From an uncultured Clostridia bacterium (lineage in GTDB: Bacteria; Bacillota; Clostridia; Peptostreptococcales; Anaerovoracaceae), in contig CALBZG010000117.1 of assembly GCA_937889655.1 (NCBI GenBank), forward strand, positions 1 to 8,719: a stretch of 8,719 nt of DNA, given 5' to 3'. The position numbers and the translations under genes were made by a program. The notes below the pieces were generated by a model. The model was not told where the DNA came from. It saw only the letters and a list, made by a program, of their open reading frames with translations, and did not search any database. Every line of letters starts with the position of its first letter. The first letter of the stretch is position 1. Shown one piece after another: positions 4,939 to 8,719 of the stretch.

Positions 4939-5769
4939 ATGGACAAAATAGATAAATTGATTAGATTGAAACAAATTATAAAGGAACATTCTCCATTGGC
5001 TATAGCGTATTCGGGAGGTGTGGACAGCACTCTCCTGCTTTCGGTTGCCAAAGAGGTCCTTGGACCATCGGAGCTTGTGGCGGTTACAGCGTCTGCGCCT
5101 ATTTTTGCCGGAGACGAAACATGCTTTTCCAGGAAGTACTGCACTGAAAACGATATCAAACAATTGATCGTTGAAATTTCTTGGGAGACGTTATCGAAAG
5201 TTGAAGGTTTCAAGGAAAATCCAAAAGACCGGTGCTACCATTGCAAAAAGGCCCTGGTCGGCACGCTGATGGCTTCGACACGAAATCAGAGGGCGGTTTT
5301 GGCAGGAGGCCGGAATTGGACCTTTGCGGATGGGACCAACCTGGATGACATGGAGGACTATCGCCCCGGATTCAGAGCCATCACAGAGCTTGGGGTGATT
5401 TCGCCACTCATGGAAGCGGGGTATACCAAGGATGATATTCGTATGGAGCTGAAAGCCAGAGGTATCGAGGTCTGGGATAAGCCCGCCTTTGCATGTCTGG
5501 CATCGCGCATCCCTTATGGGGAAGAAATAACTCCTGAAAAGCTGGAAGCGATCTATGGATTGGAAAAGGCGCTAAAAGCCTCCGGTTTTACTCAGTTGCG
5601 GGTCCGGCACCACGGCACTGTGGCCAGACTGGAACTGCTGCAGTCAGAAATGGCTCATATTTTGGAACCTTCTCTGAGGGAGAAAATGCTTGAGGCGGGC
5701 AGGACTGCGGGATTTACCTATGTAAGCTTGGACCTGAAGGGTTACGAAAAAGGCAGTCTTAATAAATAA
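4939..5769 (+). CDS. larE: ATP-dependent sulfur transferase LarE (three-cysteine, [4Fe-4S]-type)
   Basis: LarE adenylates the carboxylate of a nicotinate-derived dinucleotide and inserts sulfur to build the nickel-pincer cofactor of lactate racemase. The 276-residue protein has the PP-loop SGGVDST at 25-31, DGTNLDDMEDYRPG at 131-144 and CLASRIPYGEEIT from 186. Cysteines C99 and C102 (RCYHCK) and C186 match the triad of LarE proteins that bind a [4Fe-4S] cluster and turn over catalytically. The Lactobacillus enzyme lacks the CxxC pair and instead sacrifices the cysteine equivalent to C186. There is no Shine-Dalgarno: an in-frame stop lies at 4906-4908, with no other start codon before the ATG at 4939. 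larB, larC and larA are not in the window; the next gene, an MBOAT acyltransferase, starts 9 bp after the stop. Family is secure; participation in lactate racemase maturation is unproven. Confidence 0.88.
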   Translation: MDKIDKLIRLKQIIKEHSPLAIAYSGGVDSTLLLSVAKEVLGPSELVAVTASAPIFAGDETCFSRKYCTENDIKQLIVEISWETLSKVEGFKENPKDRCYHCKKALVGTLMASTRNQRAVLAGGRNWTFADGTNLDDMEDYRPGFRAITELGVISPLMEAGYTKDDIRMELKARGIEVWDKPAFACLASRIPYGEEITPEKLEAIYGLEKALKASGFTQLRVRHHGTVARLELLQSEMAHILEPSLREKMLEAGRTAGFTYVSLDLKGYEKGSLNK

Positions 5770-5778
5770 GGAGCATCT

Positions 5779-7236
5779 ATGCTGTTTACATCCCTTACAT
5801 TTATACTATGCTTTCTGCCTACCACCCTTTTCGTTTACTATATTCTCCTGAGATCCAGCAGAAAGCTTCAGAATTATTTTCTCTTGGCCGCCAGTTTGTT
5901 TTTTTATGCCTGGGGCGAGCCTTTATTTGTTTTTGTCCTGATCTTCAGCATCCTGGGCAACTGGCTATTGGGCTTCATGATCCAGCGCTATCGAAACAGA
6001 TCCTCTGTAGCAGCGATGCTCGCGTTCAATCTTGGCATCATCTTCGTATTCAAATATCTTATTTTTACAGTGGTGAATCTGAATTTATGGTTTGGGACTG
6101 GTATACCTATTCCCGGTATCGTCCTCCCGATCGGCATCAGCTTCTTCACCTTCCAGGCGATCAGCTACGGATTGGATATATACCGGGGCAAGGCGGAGGC
6201 ACAGAAAAATCTGCTTCACGCCGGTCTTTACATCGCTTTTTTCCCCGAACTTCTTTCAGGCCCCATTATCCGATACGAGACAATGTCGCGCCAGATCCAT
6301 AATCGCAAAGAATCACCCGGTCTTATTGTTGAAGGCATAAACCGTTTTCTGATTGGTTTCTGCAAAAAGGTATTGATTGCCAACAACATGGCGCTTATTG
6401 CGGATCATTGCTTCAGGATTGCCGAGGAAGGCGGGATCACGATGACGCTTGCCTGGCTGGGGGCTATTGCCTACACCCTTCAGATCTATTTTGACTTTTC
6501 AGGCTACTCGGATATGGCTATCGGGCTGGGGCGAATGTTCGGGTTTGTTTTCCCTGAAAACTTTAACTACCCTTATATTTCAAAATCGGCTTCCGAATTC
6601 TGGAGGCGGTGGCATATCTCGCTGGGGTCCTGGTTCAGGGATTACGTGTATATCCCGCTGGGCGGCAACCGGGAAGGCCTGGTCAGAACTTACTTCAACC
6701 TTCTGATTGTCTGGTCCCTGACAGGTTTCTGGCACGGCGCCAATTGGACGTTCATCAGTTGGGGGCTCTTGTGGTTCCTCTTTATCAGCCTTGAAAAGTC
6801 CGTAAATTTCGAGGAAAAGACTCATTATCGATTTGCCGGAAACACGAAAACATCCAGATATTTAATGAGTCTGACCAAACATTTATATGCCCTGTTGCTT
6901 ATTGTCGTTGGGTGGGTGATATTTCGTTCGGAATCCGTAGAGTCCGCTATTGACTATCTTAGCATCATGTCCGGTTCAGGGAAGGTCCCTTTTAACGATG
7001 TGCGTACGCTGGCGTGGATCAAAGAATCTCTTTGGTTCCTGATTCCGGCGATCGCATTCAGCATGCCGTCTGGTCCCATGATAGGCAGATCTATCAACCG
7101 CAAAATCGCGCTCCCTTCTGCTGCCTGGGCCGGGATTTCAATAGTGTATTCTTTCGGCATCATATTATTATTCACTGTTGCAGTTTCCTATCTGGTAAAA
7201 GGAATGCACAATCCGTTTATATACTTCAATTTTTAG
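5779..7236 (+). CDS. MBOAT family membrane O-acyltransferase (AlgI/PatA/DltB-like)
   Basis: This polytopic membrane protein passes acyl groups, usually acetyl, from a cytoplasmic donor across the membrane for O-acylation of an extracellular glycan. The 485 residues are nearly all hydrophobic spans with family landmarks: LPIGISFFTFQAISYGLDIY (116-135), FFPELLSGPIIRY (154-166), YFDFSGYSDMAIGLG (237-251), EFWRRWHISLGSWFRDYVYI (273-292) and TGFWHGANWTF (315-325). H319 is the invariant MBOAT histidine, and H279 is the second conserved one. The Shine-Dalgarno AAGGAG overlaps the larE stop codon and lies 5 nt before this ATG, indicating coupled expression. The gene 15 bp downstream encodes a DHHW/SGNH partner, the usual companion of AlgI- and PatA-type proteins. 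Target (peptidoglycan, teichoic acid or exopolysaccharide) cannot be told from sequence. Confidence 0.93.
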   Translation: MLFTSLTFILCFLPTTLFVYYILLRSSRKLQNYFLLAASLFFYAWGEPLFVFVLIFSILGNWLLGFMIQRYRNRSSVAAMLAFNLGIIFVFKYLIFTVVNLNLWFGTGIPIPGIVLPIGISFFTFQAISYGLDIYRGKAEAQKNLLHAGLYIAFFPELLSGPIIRYETMSRQIHNRKESPGLIVEGINRFLIGFCKKVLIANNMALIADHCFRIAEEGGITMTLAWLGAIAYTLQIYFDFSGYSDMAIGLGRMFGFVFPENFNYPYISKSASEFWRRWHISLGSWFRDYVYIPLGGNREGLVRTYFNLLIVWSLTGFWHGANWTFISWGLLWFLFISLEKSVNFEEKTHYRFAGNTKTSRYLMSLTKHLYALLLIVVGWVIFRSESVESAIDYLSIMSGSGKVPFNDVRTLAWIKESLWFLIPAIAFSMPSGPMIGRSINRKIALPSAAWAGISIVYSFGIILLFTVAVSYLVKGMHNPFIYFNF

Positions 7237-7251
7237 CTGGCCGGAGTTTCC

Positions 7252-8496
7252 ATGATAAATCAAAATCCTTCTGAGATCAAAACTTCAAACAGGCAAACTG
7301 CTCCTGCGGGCCATATTTTTGCAGCCCTATTGTTTGCTGCATTCATTTTGGCTTTCAGCATCGGGTTGATGGCGACAGGGTTCCCCATGAAGTTTCTGAC
7401 GGAATATCGCAATATTGTTCCGCCAGGCACCCCGGTCATGGAGCGTATCGGAAGTGCAATTAGCATATTCGACAAAGTCATCATTGATAGTGTGCCTCAG
7501 CATGATGGTTTTATTGAGTTGTACGGGGAAGCTCAGGTATTCATGAACAAGAAAACGATCCCCGATCCAAACTATGGGTATCTATATAAAACGTCGGACG
7601 GCCAGATCACTTATTTGATCAATGAGCGGGATATGAAGGAATGCTCCGATAAAGTCGCCGCTTTGGCTGCCGGACTGAAAGAATCCGGCATGGAAGATTT
7701 CTTCTTCGTGCTGGCGCCTTTCAAGCTCCTTGACGAAAAAAGCGTCGTTCCGATTACTTTTGACTTCGGCGATGAAAATTCCGATGCTTTTTTGTCTGGT
7801 CTGGATGGGAGCGGCGTGGATCATCTCGATCTGCGCGGGACATTCAGAGATCTTTTGGCTTCCGGAATATCCCAGAACCAACTGTTTTATAATACAGACC
7901 ACCATTGGACTATCCCCTCGGCTCTGAAGGCTACCGGCATCATCGCTGCAAAAATGAACGAGGACTATGGGCTGGATATCAAGCTAAGTACTTTCGATCC
8001 CGGCAATTATACGTTCCAGAACATGGAACGTTCCTATATCGGCTCAATGGGCCGCAGAGCGGGCATCCGCTACGGGGGGGTTGACGATTTCACCCTGGTT
8101 CTGCCAAAATTTGAAACCAGTATGACTTTGATGCAAACCGATTATGGCGTCACCACCAGGAGTGACGGAAGTTTTTATGATGCTATAATCGTAAAGGACT
8201 ATATTGAAAATCCAGAATTAACAACAAACCGCTATGCCGCGTATCACGGTGATAACGAAGAGCTTGTCTTTATCAATCATCGGGTGAAAGGAGGAAAGGT
8301 CCTGATCATCAAGGATTCTTTCGGTGTTCCGGTTTACTCTTTTCTGAGTTTGGGAGTCCATGAAGTCCGCGCTTTGGACCCTAGACTATATAAAGGATCA
8401 ATTTTGGAATATGCCAAAGAATACCAGCCGGACGTTGTATTCTTCATATACAATGACGACAGTTTGAACAGCAACATGTTCCAATGGACTTTGTAA
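7252..8496 (+). CDS. DHHW/SGNH family acyltransferase (AlgJ/AlgX/PatB-like), membrane-anchored
   Basis: The 414-residue protein is the probable extracytoplasmic partner of the upstream MBOAT protein. A cytoplasmic stub (1-21) leads into one hydrophobic segment (about 22-42, HIFAALLFAAFILAFSIGL), so it should be anchored with the catalytic domain outside; no lipobox is seen. The defining TDHHWT motif lies at 215-220 (D216, H217, H218, W219), and the nucleophile block IIKDSFG places the catalytic serine at S356. AlgJ, AlgX and PatB use this Asp-His-Ser set to acetylate glycans; the same reaction is inferred here. GGAG sits 5 nt before the ATG. It is probably the last gene of the larE operon; a run of seven G at 8074-8080 (codons 275-277) could allow slippage. 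The stop codon lies within the -35 of the tRNA promoter. Confidence 0.88.
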   Translation: MINQNPSEIKTSNRQTAPAGHIFAALLFAAFILAFSIGLMATGFPMKFLTEYRNIVPPGTPVMERIGSAISIFDKVIIDSVPQHDGFIELYGEAQVFMNKKTIPDPNYGYLYKTSDGQITYLINERDMKECSDKVAALAAGLKESGMEDFFFVLAPFKLLDEKSVVPITFDFGDENSDAFLSGLDGSGVDHLDLRGTFRDLLASGISQNQLFYNTDHHWTIPSALKATGIIAAKMNEDYGLDIKLSTFDPGNYTFQNMERSYIGSMGRRAGIRYGGVDDFTLVLPKFETSMTLMQTDYGVTTRSDGSFYDAIIVKDYIENPELTTNRYAAYHGDNEELVFINHRVKGGKVLIIKDSFGVPVYSFLSLGVHEVRALDPRLYKGSILEYAKEYQPDVVFFIYNDDSLNSNMFQWTL

Positions 8497-8519
8497 AGAA
8501 AAAAGTCTTGTAATATAAT
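8491..8519 (+). promoter_or_regulatory. Promoter of tRNA-Ala, overlapping the end of the DHHW gene
   Basis: TTGTAA (8491-8496, 4 of 6 matches to the -35 consensus) and a perfect TATAAT (8514-8519) are separated by 17 nt. The predicted start near 8526 leaves about 35 nt of 5' leader before the mature tRNA. The -35 consists of the last sense codon and stop codon of the DHHW gene. Confidence 0.6.
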
Positions 8520-8560
8520 GATGTTTATTGTAATATCTAATAGTCGCAGGATGGCGATAT

Positions 8561-8636
8561 GGGGAATTGGCGAAGCTGGGATCGCGCTTGACTGGCAGTC
8601 AAGAGATCAGGAGTTCGAACCTCCTATTCTCCACCA
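8561..8636 (+). tRNA. tRNA-Ala, anticodon GGC
   Basis: The 76 nt fold into a complete cloverleaf. The acceptor GGGGAAT pairs with ATTCTCC, the D arm is GCGA/TCGC with an AGCTGGGA loop, and the anticodon stem is CTTGA/TCAAG with loop CTGGCAG. The variable loop has five bases, and the T arm is AGGAG/CTCCT with loop TTCGAAC. The loop places GGC at 34-36 (reads GCC/GCU). The acceptor contains the G3-U70 wobble recognised by alanyl-tRNA synthetase, confirming identity. Discriminator A and CCA are encoded (8633-8636). No other tRNA or rRNA follows within the window. Confidence 0.97.
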
Positions 8637-8666
8637 AAATAAAATCACGGCCTAATGGCCGTGATT
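8636..8666 (-). terminator. Intrinsic terminator for a minus-strand transcript from the right
   Basis: AATCACGGCC (8643-8652), a 4-nt loop and GGCCGTGATT (8657-8666) form a perfect 10-bp stem. On the minus strand it runs into TTTTATTTT, a good U-tract, while on the plus strand it is followed by CAGACTG. It therefore best fits the end of a convergent minus-strand gene beyond the window, and its U-tract abuts the CCA end of the tRNA. It may also stop the tRNA transcript weakly. Confidence 0.7.
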
Positions 8667-8678
8667 CAGACTGTAGAC

Positions 8679-8713
8679 AAAGTCGTAGAAACGTTCTATG
8701 TTTTTACGACTTT
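8679..8713. repeat. Long imperfect palindrome at the right edge
   Basis: AAAGTCGTA (8679-8687) pairs perfectly with TACGACTTT (8705-8713). After one G-T wobble the stem continues with AAAC/GTTT, giving 14 paired positions around a 7-nt loop. The plus strand ends CTTTTCTAAT, a poor U-tract. It could be a terminator, a REP-like element or the edge of a mobile element; the window ends 6 bp later, so this is undecided. Confidence 0.55.
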
Positions 8714-8719
8714 TCTAAT

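Noticed and set aside
8657..8719. Short minus-strand reading frame from the right edge (ending NIERFYDFVYSLNHGH-stop) as the end of a gene.
   Set aside because: A stop codon lies in the same frame at 8715-8717, so it would be at most 20 codons with no start; it also overlaps two palindromes.
1..8719. CRISPR array, insertion sequence, rRNA gene or prophage signals.
   Set aside because: No spaced direct repeats, transposase motifs or rRNA-like segments were seen on either strand.

Overview
The window looks like a moderate-GC Gram-positive anaerobe of the class Clostridia. The evidence is the gene order rpmG-secE-nusG-rplK-rplA-rplJ-rplL-(insert)-rpoB, strong AAGGAG-type ribosome binding sites on most genes, a Firmicutes-type L10 leader with an attenuator, and a 4-Cys L33. 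An Anaerovoracaceae/Family XIII type genome is possible, but I cannot fix the genus from this sequence.

Minus strand, 1-4790: the classical ribosomal/transcription super-operon, read right to left. A strong promoter (4761-4789) starts rpmG (L33), secE and nusG, then rplK (L11) and rplA (L1). The L10 leader with its intrinsic terminator (2217-2310) follows, then rplJ (L10) and rplL (L7/L12). After rplL come a hairpin (1166-1194) and a DUF523/TudS-like gene (669-1127), which is not a standard member of this cluster. Directly after its stop codon lies a near-consensus promoter (632-660) for rpoB, whose first 193 codons lie at 1-581 and which runs off the left edge. rpmG (53 aa) and partial rpoB are the two genes easiest to miss.

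Intergenic divergence zone, 4635-4938: it holds the rpmG promoter and its roughly 120-nt leader, a perfect 9-bp terminator-like palindrome (4841-4861), and a consensus extended -10 element (4924-4932). That element ends only 6 nt before the larE ATG, so the larE message is probably leaderless.

Plus strand, 4939-8496: a tight three-gene operon. It contains larE (PP-loop sulfur transferase with the three cysteines of the [4Fe-4S] class), an MBOAT membrane O-acyltransferase (AlgI/PatA/DltB-like) and a membrane-anchored DHHW/SGNH acyltransferase (AlgJ/AlgX/PatB-like). The last two form a recognisable pair for moving acyl (usually acetyl) groups across the membrane onto a cell-surface glycan. No larA, larB or larC is visible, so the role of LarE beside this pair is unexplained. 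This is the most unusual combination in the window.

Right edge, 8491-8719: a sigma-A-type promoter whose -35 overlaps the stop codon of the DHHW gene drives tRNA-Ala(GGC), complete with encoded CCA. A 10-bp hairpin whose T-rich tract lies on the minus strand abuts the tRNA end, and a second long palindrome sits at the window edge. These suggest a convergent minus-strand transcript arriving from the right.
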